This document shows, piece by piece, positions 16,495 through 29,673 of a stretch of DNA of 63,218 bases (the stretch's first letter is position 1; every line of letters starts with the position of its first letter). The notes beneath the pieces were generated by a model. The model was not told where the DNA came from. It saw only the letters and a program-made list of their open reading frames with translations, and did no database searches. Source of the stretch: a bacterium (GTDB lineage: Bacteria; Vulcanimicrobiota; Vulcanimicrobiia; Vulcanimicrobiales; SCRA01). The DNA is taken from positions 1 to 63,218 of the forward strand of contig SCRI01000034.1 of assembly GCA_004298675.1 (NCBI GenBank), given 5' to 3'. A program made the translations under genes and the position numbers.

Positions 16495-16540
16495 GCACGC
16501 CAAACAAACCCGCTTGCCGCCGCAACGAGGAGGTAACGGC

Positions 16541-17215
16541 ATGGCTGGAGTGCAGCAGAATCCGACCCTAACGAGCGCGGTCCCCGCGACCGAGCGCATT
16601 ATCTACAACCTCCAGGGAACGCTGCTCGAAGCGTGCTCCTGCAAAGTCATCTGCCCCTGTTGGGTAGGCGAAGACCCGGATGGAAATGCGTGCGACGCGT
16701 TTCTCGCCTATCACTTCGATCAAGGCACGATCAACGGCGTCGACGTCAGTGGTCTCTCGTTTGTCGGCGTCGCCAAGATCCCCGGCAACGTCTTGAGCCC
16801 GGGCAGTTGGAAGCTGCTGCTGCTCGTGGACGAGAAAGCCTCCGACGAGCAGATCCAAGCGCTGGTCGACGCCTACTCGGGCAAACTCGGCGGACCGCTC
16901 GCCGACTTAGCCAAGCTCATCGGCGAGGTCTTGGCCGTGGAGCGCGCCCCCATCACCCATGAGGTGCGGGGCGGCAAAGGGACGCTGCGCGTCGGCGACG
17001 CGGTCAGCGCCGCGATCGAGCCGTTCCGCAACGCCGACGGTACCGCCACCACGCTGCGCGACTCGATCTTCTCGACGATCCCCGGCTCGCCCGCGTACGT
17101 CTCGAGGGCCACGCACCACGACGTGAACCTGCCCAAGTTCGGCATGACGTGGTCGTTCGAGAACCGCAACGCCGTTCAGGGCGACTATCACATGTTCTAT
17201 TCAACCAAGGCATGA
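16541..17215 (+). CDS. DUF1326 family protein
   Basis: A 224-residue protein of the DUF1326 family, which has no established biochemical function. The cysteine-rich signature EACSCKVICPCWVGEDPDGNAC lies at about residues 31-52 and could bind metal. The remainder is beta-rich and ends near WSFENRNAVQGDYHMFYS. GAGGAGGT 7 nt upstream of the ATG is an excellent ribosome binding site. Its stop overlaps the ATG of the DUF2182 gene, a partnership seen in many bacteria, so the two products probably act together, perhaps at the membrane. Confidence 0.88.
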   Translation: MAGVQQNPTLTSAVPATERIIYNLQGTLLEACSCKVICPCWVGEDPDGNACDAFLAYHFDQGTINGVDVSGLSFVGVAKIPGNVLSPGSWKLLLLVDEKASDEQIQALVDAYSGKLGGPLADLAKLIGEVLAVERAPITHEVRGGKGTLRVGDAVSAAIEPFRNADGTATTLRDSIFSTIPGSPAYVSRATHHDVNLPKFGMTWSFENRNAVQGDYHMFYSTKA

Positions 17216-17987
17216 CGAGCGTCAGGCGCGCGGCAGGCGTGCCGCTCGTGATCCCTGGGGCGATCGCGGCGGCGTGGGCGCTCGCCGTGATCGCCCAATA
17301 CACCGGAACCGCGCGACTGCTCCACCACGACGCCTTGGCCGAAGGCAGTCTCCACACGTGGGCGGCGCTTGGCCTCTTCAGCCTGGCCTGGCAGGCGATG
17401 ATCGCGGCTATGATGCTGCCGACGACGTTGCCGCTCGTGCGCCTCTTCTCCGCGGCCTCGACGCAGCAGCCGCGCCCCGGCGTTGTGCTATTCGTGTTGC
17501 TGCTGGGTTACGCGGCGGTGTGGACGCTCTTCGGCGCGCTCGCGTTCCTTGGTGACGTCGCACTGCACCGTTTCGTCGACCGGGCGCCGTGGCTGCAGGC
17601 GCATGCGTGGCTGATCGCAGGCGGTACCCTCGTACTCGCGGGGGCGTTTCAGTTTACGCCGCTCAAGGATGCGTGCCTCACCAAGTGCCGCCTTCCCGGA
17701 ACTTATCTCATGCAGCGCTATCGCCGTGGCGCTGCCGCCGCGTTTCGAATCGGAAGCGAGCACGGCCTAACCTGCGTGGGCTGCTGTTGGGCGCTGATGC
17801 TCCTGATGTTCGCCGCCGGCGTCGCGCATCTGTGGTGGATGGCGGCGCTCACGGCGATCATGGTCTACGAGAAGGTCGCGCCGCGCGGCCGGCAAGCGGT
17901 CCCGGTGGCCGGCGTGCTGCTGTTGACATGGGGACTGTTGGTGGCGCTGCATCCAAGTTGGCTGCCGGCACCGCTCGCGGGCGTCTT

Positions 17988-17991
<4 letters not shown>
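17212..17991 (+). CDS. DUF2182 membrane protein
   Basis: A 259-residue integral membrane protein with about six to seven hydrophobic segments. Family hallmarks are the WQAMIAAMMLPTTLPLVRLF segment (about residues 60-79), FTPLKDACLTKCRLP with two Cys (about 147-161), and GLTCVGCCWALMLLMFAAG (about 184-202), which could form a thiol metal site. The ATG overlaps the DUF1326 stop (ATGA), so translation is coupled. The DUF1326-DUF2182 pair is often annotated as predicted metal binding; the function is unknown. The 3' end overlaps the convergent CoA-transferase gene by 4 nt. Confidence 0.88.
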
Positions 17992-21912
<3,921 letters not shown>

Positions 21913-21916
21913 AGGC

Positions 21917-24895
21917 TCAATCGCCGACGGCTAACTCGCCCAGCACGCGCATGTTCTCGTGCTGCAGTTCCTCGCTGCGCGCACGGTCCGCTCTGCGGCG
22001 CGCGCGCGGATCGGCTAGTACCACGCGCAGGTATTCGCCGGTATACGAGTGCGGATGGACAGCTATTTCCTCCGGCGTGCCGGTGGCCACCAGCGTGCCG
22101 CCGCGATCGCCGCCTTCGGGCCCGAGATCGATCACGTAATCCGCCGTCTTGATCACGTCGAGATTGTGCTCGATCACCAGCACCGTGTTGCCCGTCTCCA
22201 CCAGACGCTGCAGCACGTCGAGCAGCTTGTGGATGTCCGCGAAATGCAAGCCCGTGGTTGGCTCGTCCAGCACGTAGAAGGTGCGCCCGGTCGAGCGGCG
22301 CGAGAGCTCGGTGGCCAGCTTCACGCGCTGGGCCTCACCGCCGGAGAGCTGCGTGGCGGGCTGCCCCATCTTGATGTAACCCAACCCCACGTCGCAGATC
22401 GTCTTGAGCTTGTTGGCGATCTTGGGAATGGCGGAGAAGAGCACCTGCGCCTCGTCCACGCGCATCTCCAGCACGTCGGCGATGGAGGCACCTTTGTACT
22501 TCACTTCGAGCGTCTGCGCGTTGTAGCGCCGTCCCTTGCAGACTTCGCACGGCACGTAGACGTCTGGCAGGAAGTGCATCTCGATCTTGATGACACCGTC
22601 GCCCTGACAGGCCTCGCAGCGTCCACCCTTCACGTTGAACGAGAAACGCCCCGGCGTGTATCCGCGCATCTTCGCCTCCGGCACCAGCGAATACAGCTCG
22701 CGCACGGCATCGAAGACGCCGGTGTACGTGGCCGGGTTCGAGCGCGGCGTGCGCCCGATCGGCGACTGATCGATCACCACCAGTTTGTCCAACTCACCCG
22801 CACCGCTGACGCGGCCATAGGTGCCGCCTGCACTCTGGCCGTGCAGGTGCTGCCCCAGCGCGCGGATCAACACCTCGTTCACCAGCGACGACTTCCCGGA
22901 GCCCGAGACGCCGGTGACGCAGGCGAAAACGCCGATGGGAAAGTCCACATCGATCGAGCGCAGATTGTTGGCGCTGGCCTTCTCCACCCGCAGCCACGCG
23001 CGCGGCTCGCGCCGGTGCGCCGGCACCGCGATGAACTGTTTGCCCATCAGATAGGCGCCGGTGAGCGACTCCGGATTCGCCATCACTTCGTCGAGCGTCC
23101 CCGCCGTCAGGACACGACCGCCCTCGGCCCCCGCGCCCGGCCCGATGTCCACCACGAAGTCGGCCTCGCGGATCGTGTCCTCGTCATGCTCCACCACGAT
23201 CAGCGTGTTGCCGAGATCGCGCAGCGTCTTCAACGTGGCTAACAGGCGATCGTTGTCGCGCTGGTGCAGTCCGATGGACGGCTCGTCCAGAATATAGAGC
23301 ACGCCCACCAACGCGCTGCCGATCTGCGTGGCCAGACGAATGCGCTGCGCCTCGCCGCCGGAGAGTGTGGTGGCACTGCGCGCGAGCGTGAGGTAACCCA
23401 GGCCGACGTTGCGCAAGAAGCCCAAGCGCGCGCGGATCTCCTTGAGGATCTGGTTCGCGATCAACTGCTCGCGCTCGCTGGGCTTGAAGGCCGCGAAGAA
23501 CGCCGCCAACCGCTCCACGCTCATGCGCGTGAGCTCGTCGATGCTCTGCCCCTCGATGCGCACGGCGAGCGCCTCGGGCTTGAGGCGCGCCCCTTTACAG
23601 GCGGCGCAAGTGGAGGCGGACATGTACTTCTCGATGTCGTCCTTCACGTAATCGCTGGAGGTCTCGTTATAGCGGCGCTGGAGGTTGTTCACCACGCCCT
23701 CGAACGAGGTTTCGTAACTCCACGACTGCCCACGCTTGGAGGTGTAGGTGAATTTCTCGCGCGCTTCGGTACCGTAGAGCACCAGATCCACCACGTCGTC
23801 GGGCATCTTCTCGATCGGCGTGGTCATCTTCACGCGGCGCTTGGCCAGCACGCGCTCCAACTGCTGCAGATAGTATGGATTCATGGAGGGAAACTTGCCG
23901 GTTCCCAGCGTCTTGCTCCACGGCACGATGGCGCCGTCCGCGATCGACTTGCTGCGGTCGGGGATCACCTTCCAGGGATCGATCTCGATCTTGACGCCCA
24001 GACCGCTGCAAGCGGAACAGGCACCGTAAGGCGAGTTGAACGAGAACAGCCGCGGCGCGATCTCCTCGAACGAAAGCCCGCAATAGACGCACGCGAACGA
24101 CTCGCTGAAGAGCAGCTCGCGCTCGTTAGCATCCTTGGATTCCTGCACCAGCACTTCGACGATGCCGGTCGAGAGGCGCAGCGTCGTCTCCACCGAGTCC
24201 GTCAGGCGCTTGCGAATGTCGGGCTTGATGACCAGGCGGTCGACCACCACCTCGATGTCGTGCTTGCGCTTCTTGTCCAGCTCGATCTTCTCGCGCAGCT
24301 CGCGCACCGTGCCGTCGACGCGCACGCGCGCGAAGCCCTCCTTCGAGATCTCCTCGAAGAGTTTGGCGTACTCACCCTTGCGCCCGCGCACCACCGGCGC
24401 CAGCAACTGCAGGCGGCTGCCCTCCGGCAGAGCTAGGATCTGCTCGACGATTTGCTCCGCCGTCTGCGCTTGAATGGGCCGGCCGCAGTTGTGGCAATGG
24501 GGCGTCCCGATGCGCGCGAAGAGCAAGCGCAAATAGTCGTAGATCTCCGTGACCGTGCCGACCGTGGAGCGCGGATTCTTAGAGGTGGATTTCTGATCGA
24601 TGGAGATGGCCGGCGAGAGCCCCTCGATATAGTCGACGTCGGGCTTCTCCATCTGTCCGAGAAACTGGCGCGCGTACGAGGAGAGCGACTCGACGTAGCG
24701 GCGCTGCCCCTCGGCATAGATCGTGTCGAACGCCAGCGACGACTTTCCGGAGCCGGAGAGCCCGGTGATGACGATCAGCCGGTTGCGAGGCAACACGACG
24801 TCGATGTTCTTGAGATTGTGTTCGCGCGCGCCTTTGATGACGATGGCATCCAGGGCGCGGGCTTGGGCGGAAATGGGGGGCTTCTGCTCGATCAT
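21917..24895 (-). CDS. uvrA: Excinuclease ABC subunit A
   Basis: A 992-residue damage-recognition ATPase of nucleotide excision repair; it loads UvrB at lesions. There are two ABC modules: Walker [22 protein letters not shown] near residues 42-62 and [18 protein letters not shown] in the second half, each with [10 protein letters not shown] signatures. Zinc-binding cysteines are visible in [14 protein letters not shown] and CSACSGLG, and in CEACQGDG and CEVCKGRR. I start at the ATG at 24895, giving MIEQKPPIS and family-typical length; the frame is open upstream to 25147 but that stretch overlaps the ilvE leader. No LexA box is visible upstream. Confidence 0.96.
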   Translation of the reverse strand: MIEQKPPISAQARALDAIVIKGAREHNLKNIDVVLPRNRLIVITGLSGSGKSSLAFDTIYAEGQRRYVESLSSYARQFLGQMEKPDVDYIEGLSPAISIDQKSTSKNPRSTVGTVTEIYDYLRLLFARIGTPHCHNCGRPIQAQTAEQIVEQILALPEGSRLQLLAPVVRGRKGEYAKLFEEISKEGFARVRVDGTVRELREKIELDKKRKHDIEVVVDRLVIKPDIRKRLTDSVETTLRLSTGIVEVLVQESKDANERELLFSESFACVYCGLSFEEIAPRLFSFNSPYGACSACSGLGVKIEIDPWKVIPDRSKSIADGAIVPWSKTLGTGKFPSMNPYYLQQLERVLAKRRVKMTTPIEKMPDDVVDLVLYGTEAREKFTYTSKRGQSWSYETSFEGVVNNLQRRYNETSSDYVKDDIEKYMSASTCAACKGARLKPEALAVRIEGQSIDELTRMSVERLAAFFAAFKPSEREQLIANQILKEIRARLGFLRNVGLGYLTLARSATTLSGGEAQRIRLATQIGSALVGVLYILDEPSIGLHQRDNDRLLATLKTLRDLGNTLIVVEHDEDTIREADFVVDIGPGAGAEGGRVLTAGTLDEVMANPESLTGAYLMGKQFIAVPAHRREPRAWLRVEKASANNLRSIDVDFPIGVFACVTGVSGSGKSSLVNEVLIRALGQHLHGQSAGGTYGRVSGAGELDKLVVIDQSPIGRTPRSNPATYTGVFDAVRELYSLVPEAKMRGYTPGRFSFNVKGGRCEACQGDGVIKIEMHFLPDVYVPCEVCKGRRYNAQTLEVKYKGASIADVLEMRVDEAQVLFSAIPKIANKLKTICDVGLGYIKMGQPATQLSGGEAQRVKLATELSRRSTGRTFYVLDEPTTGLHFADIHKLLDVLQRLVETGNTVLVIEHNLDVIKTADYVIDLGPEGGDRGGTLVATGTPEEIAVHPHSYTGEYLRVVLADPRARRRADRARSEELQHENMRVLGELAVGD

Positions 24896-24956
24896 CGGAA
24901 CCTGCACGCTTCTATCGTAGACCCCGTTGGCCTTCCGAGGTTTACACCAGCGGTCA

Positions 24957-24985
24957 TTGACAGTGGCGGCGTCGCATGTTAAGTT
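24957..24985 (+). promoter_or_regulatory. Promoter of the ilvE leader
   Basis: TTGACA (24957-24962), 17-bp spacer, TAAGTT (24980-24985). The expected transcription start is about 24992, 3 nt before the leader-peptide ATG. Confidence 0.75.
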
Positions 24986-24994
24986 TGCGGGTAC

Positions 24995-25060
24995 ATGTAT
25001 CGCTCGCGCGCGCTCCTTCCCGTCATTATTTTGCTTAGCCGCTTCGCTAGGAGCCGGTGA
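24995..25060 (+). CDS. Branched-chain amino acid leader peptide (21 aa)
   Basis: ATG at 24995 to TGA at 25058-25060. Residues 7-14 read LLPVIILL, seven Leu/Val/Ile codons out of eight in a row. This is the composition expected for a ribosome-stalling leader of an ilv gene. No Shine-Dalgarno is possible if the mRNA starts near 24992, so initiation would be leaderless. The last codons (25038-25048) form one strand of the antiterminator. Confidence 0.82.
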   Translation: MYRSRALLPVIILLSRFARSR

Positions 25061-25133
25061 GGTAGACGCGCGCAGACAAGCCCAGTCATCGAAAAAGCGA
25101 GCGGCCCTCACCAAAGGGCCGCTCGCTTTTTCG
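25038..25133 (+). promoter_or_regulatory. Transcription attenuator of ilvE (antiterminator and terminator)
   Basis: Terminator: 25090-25108 pairs perfectly with 25115-25133 (19 bp, six-base loop CACCAA), ending in CTTTTTCG. Antiterminator: GCCGC-T-TCGCT at 25038-25048, inside the leader peptide frame, pairs with AGCGAGCGGC at 25096-25105 through two 5-bp blocks around a bulged T and disrupts the terminator stem. A ribosome stalled on the Leu/Val/Ile codons leaves 25038-25048 free (read-through). One that reaches the stop codon masks it (termination). Confidence 0.8.
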
Positions 25134-25149
25134 CTAGGAGGAAGCAATC

Positions 25150-26103
25150 GTGGCCATGGCTCAACCTAAACGGCCCCAACCGGCCGTCGACGTCGCTCCG
25201 TTGTATTGGTACGACGGCGGAATCGTCGATCAAGCCGAGGTGGAGATTCACCCGTTCACGCATGCGCTGCACTACGGCAGCGGCGTGTTCGAGGGCCTGC
25301 GGGCCTACCAGACCGAGCGGGGCCTGTGCATCTTCCGGCTGCGCGATCACATGGAGCGCTTCCTCCGCTCCGCCGCCACCTACCACCTCGCTGTCGACTA
25401 CACGCTAGAGCAACTCTGCCAAGCCGTCGTTCGGACCGTGCGTGCCAACCCCGTGGGCGAGGTCTACGTTCGCCCGCTGGCTTGGTTCGGAGCCGGCGGC
25501 CTCTCCCTGGCACCTTACAGCCACGCTCCCACCCACGTGATGGTGGCCGTGCGCCCGCTCGGCGGCTACTTCTCGGGCGGAGACGAACGGCCGACGGTGC
25601 GGCTGACGGTCTCTTCCTGGCAGAAGTCGCCCTCGGAGTCCCTCCCGAGCACCGTCAAAGCCAGCGGCCACTACGCCAACAGCGTCCTGGCGATGAGCGA
25701 GGCGATGTCCCGGGGCTACGACGAGGCGCTCATGCGTAACAAGTACGGGCGCATCGCCGAGGGCTCGGGTGACAACGTCTTCTTCGTGCGGGGCGGCACC
25801 CTCCACACCAACGACGCCGGCGAGGACATCCTGCCGGGCATCACGCGGGGCACGGTACTGGAGCTGGCGGACCGGCTGGGCATCCCGGTCAGCGTGGAGC
25901 CCTTCTCGCTGGAGGACCTGCTGGGGGCCGACGAGGTCTTCATCACCGGTACCGCCGCCGAGGTCACGGGCGTGCGCGAGATCGATGGCGCCGTCATCCC
26001 CCACGGCGCGCAGGCCCAGGTCACGGCGCGGCTGCAGGAGGCCTATGGGCAGGCGGTGCGCGGCAAAGGTCCGGAGGCCGCGCGCTGGTGCACCATCGCC
26101 TAG
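25150..26103 (+). CDS. ilvE: Branched-chain amino acid aminotransferase
   Basis: A 317-residue PLP-dependent class IV (fold type IV) aminotransferase for the final step of Leu, Ile and Val synthesis. Characteristic motifs are [19 protein letters not shown] (about residues 38-56), [17 protein letters not shown] with the PLP lysine (about 169-185), and [12 protein letters not shown] with [13 protein letters not shown] downstream. The GTG at 25150 lies 8 nt after AGGAGG (25136-25141); an internal ATG at 25156 is an alternative with poorer spacing. Expression is predicted to depend on the attenuator immediately upstream. Confidence 0.95.
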   Translation: MAMAQPKRPQPAVDVAPLYWYDGGIVDQAEVEIHPFTHALHYGSGVFEGLRAYQTERGLCIFRLRDHMERFLRSAATYHLAVDYTLEQLCQAVVRTVRANPVGEVYVRPLAWFGAGGLSLAPYSHAPTHVMVAVRPLGGYFSGGDERPTVRLTVSSWQKSPSESLPSTVKASGHYANSVLAMSEAMSRGYDEALMRNKYGRIAEGSGDNVFFVRGGTLHTNDAGEDILPGITRGTVLELADRLGIPVSVEPFSLEDLLGADEVFITGTAAEVTGVREIDGAVIPHGAQAQVTARLQEAYGQAVRGKGPEAARWCTIA

Positions 26104-26120
26104 CGATCACCGCAGGTTGA

Positions 26121-26163
26121 CTCTTGTCTTGTCAGTTGACAAGACAAGAGTCTTGACTACAAT
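26121..26163 (+). promoter_or_regulatory. Promoter with 30-bp palindromic operator before the NCS1 gene
   Basis: CTCTTGTCTTGTCA (26121-26134), GT, and its exact complement TGACAAGACAAGAG (26137-26150) form a perfect 14+2+14 palindrome. The right arm includes the -35 TTGACA (26136-26141), spaced 16 bp from the -10 TACAAT (26158-26163). It probably binds the NiaR-type repressor encoded as the second gene of this operon. It could also act as an ilvE terminator stem, but no T-tract follows. Confidence 0.78.
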
Positions 26164-26170
26164 GAGGGGC

Positions 26171-27526
26171 ATGCAGACCGCATCCGCGCCCAAAGCCCCT
26201 GCCTACGGCGAACGCGTGCTCGCCGTCGAGCCTTATAGCATCGAGCGCATTCCCGAGCGGGAGCGCCACGGCACGCCGGCCCATCTCTTTCCCCTCTGGC
26301 TCGGCGCCAACCTGACCATCGCCGACTTCGCGCTCGGCTTCCTCCCCGTCGGCCTCGGCCTCTCATTCGGCGCCACGATCGTGGCGCTGGTGGTAGGGAA
26401 CGTGCTGGGCGGGGCGCTGCTGGCACTGGCCTCCGCCATGGGGCCGCGCACGGGCGAGCCGCAGATGGTGGCGGGGCGCTGGTCGTTCGGGCACATCGGC
26501 GGCTACCTACCCGGCGCCCTCAACTGGATCAGCACCGTGGGCTGGTTCACGATCAACAACATCCTCTGCGCCTTCGGCCTGCAGCTGCTGTGGCCCACCC
26601 TTTCGTTCCCCGTCGCGGCGCTGATCCTGGCCGCCGTGCAAGTACTGTTGACGATCTTCGGACACAACATGATCCACCTCTACGAGCGGATCATGTCGGT
26701 GGTGCTGGGGGTGCTCTTCCTGATCACCACCATCATCGCCGCGGCACATGCCGGAACGGTGGCGGCATGGCAGCCGCAGCCGCACGGAGCACCGCTGGCG
26801 CTCTTCGCGATCGTGCTCTCGGCCGCGTTCTCCTACATCGCGAGTTGGGCGCCTTACGCCTCCGACTACTCGCGCTATCTGCCGAAGGACACGAACCTCG
26901 GCCCGGTCATCGGCTGGACGTTCCTAGGCTCGGCCGTCTCCTCGCTCTGGCTGGAGATCCTGGGCGCCGTCGTGGCGATTCTCGCGGGGACGGCCGCCAG
27001 CAACCCGATCGCCAGCCTGCACGCGGTGATGGGCGGCTTCGGCGCCGCCGCCGTCGTAGCGGTCATCCTCGGCGGCACCGCCGCCGACGCGCTGAACCTC
27101 TACTCCAACGCGCTCTCGGCGCGCTCGCTCGACATCCCCGTCTCGCGCGCCGTGCTCACCGTTGTGGCGGGTGCCGTGGGGCTGGCGCTCAGCCTCTACG
27201 GCTCGGGCCACTTCTCGTCGTTCTACGAGCACTTCTTGCTGCTGCTGGGCTACTGGGTAACGCCGTGGCTGGCGATCCTCTTCGTCGACTTCTTCGTCGT
27301 GCGCCGCGCCGGTGTGCCGGAGGGCGCGCCCGCAGCGGGGGTCCGCTGGGGGGCACTCGTGAGTTACGCGCTGGGCATCGTGATCTCCGCGCCGTTCATC
27401 GCCACGCCGCTCTACACCGGAGCGCTGGCGGCGCGCTGGGGCGGGGCCGACTTCAGCTACTACGTCTCCTTCGCAGCCGCGGCGATTGCGTACGCACTGC
27501 TGCGCGGCGTACCGCCGAAACGATGA
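26171..27526 (+). CDS. NCS1-family nucleobase/vitamin:cation symporter
   Basis: A 451-residue permease with about 12 membrane helices, in the cytosine/purines/uracil/thiamine/allantoin (NCS1) family. The N-terminus IERIPERERHGTPAHLFPLWLGANLTIADFALG is typical of cytosine-permease-like members. The ATG at 26171 lies 7 nt after the -10 box, implying a leaderless mRNA; an in-frame ATG at 26162 overlaps the -10 and is less likely. The stop overlaps the start of a NiaR-type repressor. Because of that coupling I infer a nicotinate, nicotinamide or nicotinamide-riboside type substrate, though a nucleobase cannot be excluded. Confidence 0.88.
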   Translation: MQTASAPKAPAYGERVLAVEPYSIERIPERERHGTPAHLFPLWLGANLTIADFALGFLPVGLGLSFGATIVALVVGNVLGGALLALASAMGPRTGEPQMVAGRWSFGHIGGYLPGALNWISTVGWFTINNILCAFGLQLLWPTLSFPVAALILAAVQVLLTIFGHNMIHLYERIMSVVLGVLFLITTIIAAAHAGTVAAWQPQPHGAPLALFAIVLSAAFSYIASWAPYASDYSRYLPKDTNLGPVIGWTFLGSAVSSLWLEILGAVVAILAGTAASNPIASLHAVMGGFGAAAVVAVILGGTAADALNLYSNALSARSLDIPVSRAVLTVVAGAVGLALSLYGSGHFSSFYEHFLLLLGYWVTPWLAILFVDFFVVRRAGVPEGAPAAGVRWGALVSYALGIVISAPFIATPLYTGALAARWGGADFSYYVSFAAAAIAYALLRGVPPKR

Positions 27527-28059
27527 GCACGCACCGCGCGCACGGCGGCACCGAGCGTCGTGCGCGCCTGCTCGCCGAACTAGAGTCCGCCTCCGCGCCG
27601 CTGCGCGGCAGCGAGCTTTCCACGCTCTTGGGGGTAAGCCGTCAGATCGTGGTGGCAGACGTCGCCATCCTGCGCGCGGCGGGCGCGTCGATCATCGCGA
27701 CGCCCCAGGGCTACCTGTCGGCACCCGCTGCCAACCGCACAGGTCTGCACGCGCTCATCGCTTCGCGCCACGCCCCCGCGGAGAGCGAACGCGAGCTGCG
27801 CGCGCTGGTTGCGTGCGGCGTGCGCGTGGTGGACGTGGTGGTCGAGCATTCGCTCTACGGCGAGCTGCGCGGCCAACTCAATCTCGCTTCGCAGCATGAC
27901 GTGAGCGAGTGGCTCGTCGAGCGCGAAAGCCGCGGTGCGCACCTGCTCTCAGAGCTCACCGAGGGGCTGCATCTGCACACCCTCGAAGCCCCCTCCGAAG
28001 CCGCGCTCGAGGCCGCGAAGGCGGCCCTGCGTACGCTGGGTTTCCTCGTCGAGGCATAG
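27523..28059 (+). CDS. niaR: NiaR-type transcriptional repressor (HTH_11 plus 3H domain)
   Basis: A 178-residue regulator. The N-terminal winged helix (about residues 11-55) has LLAELESASAPLRGSELSTLL and GVSRQIVVADVAILRAAG. The C-terminal 3H domain has VVEHSLYGELRGQLNLASQHDVSEW and LTEGLHLHTLEAP, with its conserved histidines in place. NiaR (YrxA) represses NAD-synthesis and niacin-uptake genes when nicotinate is bound. The ATG overlaps the NCS1 stop (ATGA), so both genes are translated together; the 30-bp palindrome upstream is its probable site. Confidence 0.92.
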   Translation: MSTHRAHGGTERRARLLAELESASAPLRGSELSTLLGVSRQIVVADVAILRAAGASIIATPQGYLSAPAANRTGLHALIASRHAPAESERELRALVACGVRVVDVVVEHSLYGELRGQLNLASQHDVSEWLVERESRGAHLLSELTEGLHLHTLEAPSEAALEAAKAALRTLGFLVEA

Positions 28060-28088
28060 CATCGCGCGGCGCCGAAGCGGGCCTCTCC

Positions 28089-28913
28089 ATGGAGACCACG
28101 CTCTCGGCCGTCGATTTCGAGCGTTTGGAACGCGAGACGGAGCAACTCCGTGCCGCCTTCGCCGCCGGCGATCCGATCCGCCACGTCACGATCGAGCACA
28201 TGCTGCGCGACGAGCCGGCACGCCGCGCCATCGCGGCCTTTCCCACCCCCGAACGGATGGCGATCGCGTTCGCGGGCCTAGCCGAAGTGAAGAACGCCGA
28301 GGAGCGCATCGAGCGGCTCGATCCCATCTTTCAGGCGATCTTTAGCGACCTGCGTTCTCCGCGCTTTCTGCAGTGGCTGGAGGCGCTCACGGGCATCCGC
28401 GAGCTGCGCGCCGATCCCGAGCTGCACGGCGGCGGACTGCACCAAGGTCCCGACGGCAGCTTCCTCGACATCCACGCGGACTTCAACCTCCATCCACGCC
28501 TGCGCATCTATCGCCGGCTCAACGTGCTGATCTATCTCAATCCTGAGTGGCAGGAACGCTGGGGCGGTTGTCTGGAGTTGTGGGCGCAAGACATGTCGGA
28601 GCGCCGCGCGTTCATCGTTCCGATCGCCAACCGCTGCGTCATCATGGAGACGCACGATCACGCCTACCACGGCTACAAGCAGCTCCACCTCCCGCCCGGC
28701 GTGACGCGCAAGTCGTTGGCGTCGTACTACTACTCACCGCACCGGTCGGAATCGCAGACGGAACAGGAGCACAACACGCTCTTCCAATTGCGCCCGGAGG
28801 AGCGCGCGGGCTCACGCACGCGTCAGTTTCTGCGCCGCATCGAGGCGCTCGCGCCGCGCTCGACTCGCCCGCTCGTGCGCATCGTCCGGCGGATATTCGG
28901 CCTCTCGGACTAG
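28089..28913 (+). CDS. 2-oxoglutarate/Fe(II)-dependent oxygenase, prolyl-hydroxylase-like
   Basis: A 274-residue protein. FLDIHADFNLHPRLRIYRRLNVLIYLNPEW (about residues 126-155) gives the first HxD metal ligands and the strand after it, GGCLELWAQD follows, and THDHAYHGY (about 190-198) carries the distal His. The fold is that of 2OG-Fe(II) oxygenases acting on proline or on small molecules. The conserved Arg for 2-oxoglutarate may be one of the residues after HLPPGVTRKS. The substrate is unknown. It starts 29 bp after niaR in the same direction and may be co-transcribed, with no evident functional link. Confidence 0.85.
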   Translation: METTLSAVDFERLERETEQLRAAFAAGDPIRHVTIEHMLRDEPARRAIAAFPTPERMAIAFAGLAEVKNAEERIERLDPIFQAIFSDLRSPRFLQWLEALTGIRELRADPELHGGGLHQGPDGSFLDIHADFNLHPRLRIYRRLNVLIYLNPEWQERWGGCLELWAQDMSERRAFIVPIANRCVIMETHDHAYHGYKQLHLPPGVTRKSLASYYYSPHRSESQTEQEHNTLFQLRPEERAGSRTRQFLRRIEALAPRSTRPLVRIVRRIFGLSD

Positions 28914-28933
28914 GGGTCTACGGTAAACGAACG

Positions 28934-29647
28934 CTAGGCTCCGGAAGCCTTCAGCTCTAGGTATTCGCCCGCTACGACCAGCGTGAAGTAGGCGGAGGCC
29001 GTCCCCGCGATCAAGCCGCCCGCGAGGGGCCCGAGAAACGGCACGGCATGCAGAATGCTGTGCACCATGCCCACCAGGATGCCGATGATGGCGATGGCTA
29101 CGATCATCGTCAGCGTGGAGCTGCTGCGGCGCATGGCGATGCGAACGCTCTCCCTGATCGCCTCCACGCCGCGGACCTCGCCGATAACTGCCGCCGGAAA
29201 CGTGTAGACCACAAAGAAGATGAACGCCAGCAGCGCCAGGCCGAAGGTAGGGAGACTCAGGAGCAGCGCCACGACACCCAGGGCGAACAGCACGACGAGC
29301 GCCACCACCACGTTGCCGGCGTCGCGCTCGAAAGCAGCCGTACCGTCGGCTAACGTCGCGCTCCCGGTGCGCCAAGCCGTTCCCGCCATCCCCGTGGTGT
29401 ACGTCACCGACGCCACGAACAGGATGAACTGAATCAGTAGCGCCAGCTCGGTGAAGAAGAATCCGGCGCTGACCTCGGTCCACTCGCCGTCGGGGCCGAC
29501 GACGTAGTGGGCACCGAGCACGGCGCGTACGATCCCGGCGAGAATGCCCGCCACGATCCCCGGCAGCGCGAGGATCCAGTTGCGGTTGAGAATTTGCCAG
29601 GAGCGGGAGAAGACGCCGGCGGTGGACTCGACCACGGTGGCCTCCAT
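28934..29647 (-). CDS. Multi-pass membrane protein of unknown function, paralogue A
   Basis: A 237-residue protein with an N-terminal FSRSWQILNRNWILALPGIVAGILAGIV segment and about six hydrophobic helices. The last ends in LVVAGEYLELKASGA. Sequence pattern and order (SW-LNRN start, TLADG before the middle helices, a charged RESVRIAMRR loop, terminal aromatic-acidic YLEL) are shared with the next gene (29674-30492). The two are therefore diverged duplicates, possibly forming a heteromer. Proteins of this architecture are commonly hypothetical. I assign no function. Confidence 0.75.
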   Translation of the reverse strand: MEATVVESTAGVFSRSWQILNRNWILALPGIVAGILAGIVRAVLGAHYVVGPDGEWTEVSAGFFFTELALLIQFILFVASVTYTTGMAGTAWRTGSATLADGTAAFERDAGNVVVALVVLFALGVVALLLSLPTFGLALLAFIFFVVYTFPAAVIGEVRGVEAIRESVRIAMRRSSSTLTMIVAIAIIGILVGMVHSILHAVPFLGPLAGGLIAGTASAYFTLVVAGEYLELKASGA

Positions 29648-29673
29648 GCGTGCGACGTGAGTCTGCCCCTACA

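Noticed and set aside
21917-25147. UvrA starting at the far-upstream ATG (25147)
   Set aside because: The extra 84 residues have no UvrA homology and are antisense to the ilvE leader; MIEQK at 24895 gives normal length.
24991-25149. T-box riboswitch upstream of ilvE
   Set aside because: No AGGGTGG-type T-box sequence or specifier-loop layout; the Leu/Val/Ile leader peptide explains the region better.
26121-26150. The 30-bp palindrome as a Rho-independent terminator of ilvE
   Set aside because: No T-tract follows on the plus strand and its right arm carries a -35 box at proper distance from TACAAT; kept only as a minor alternative.
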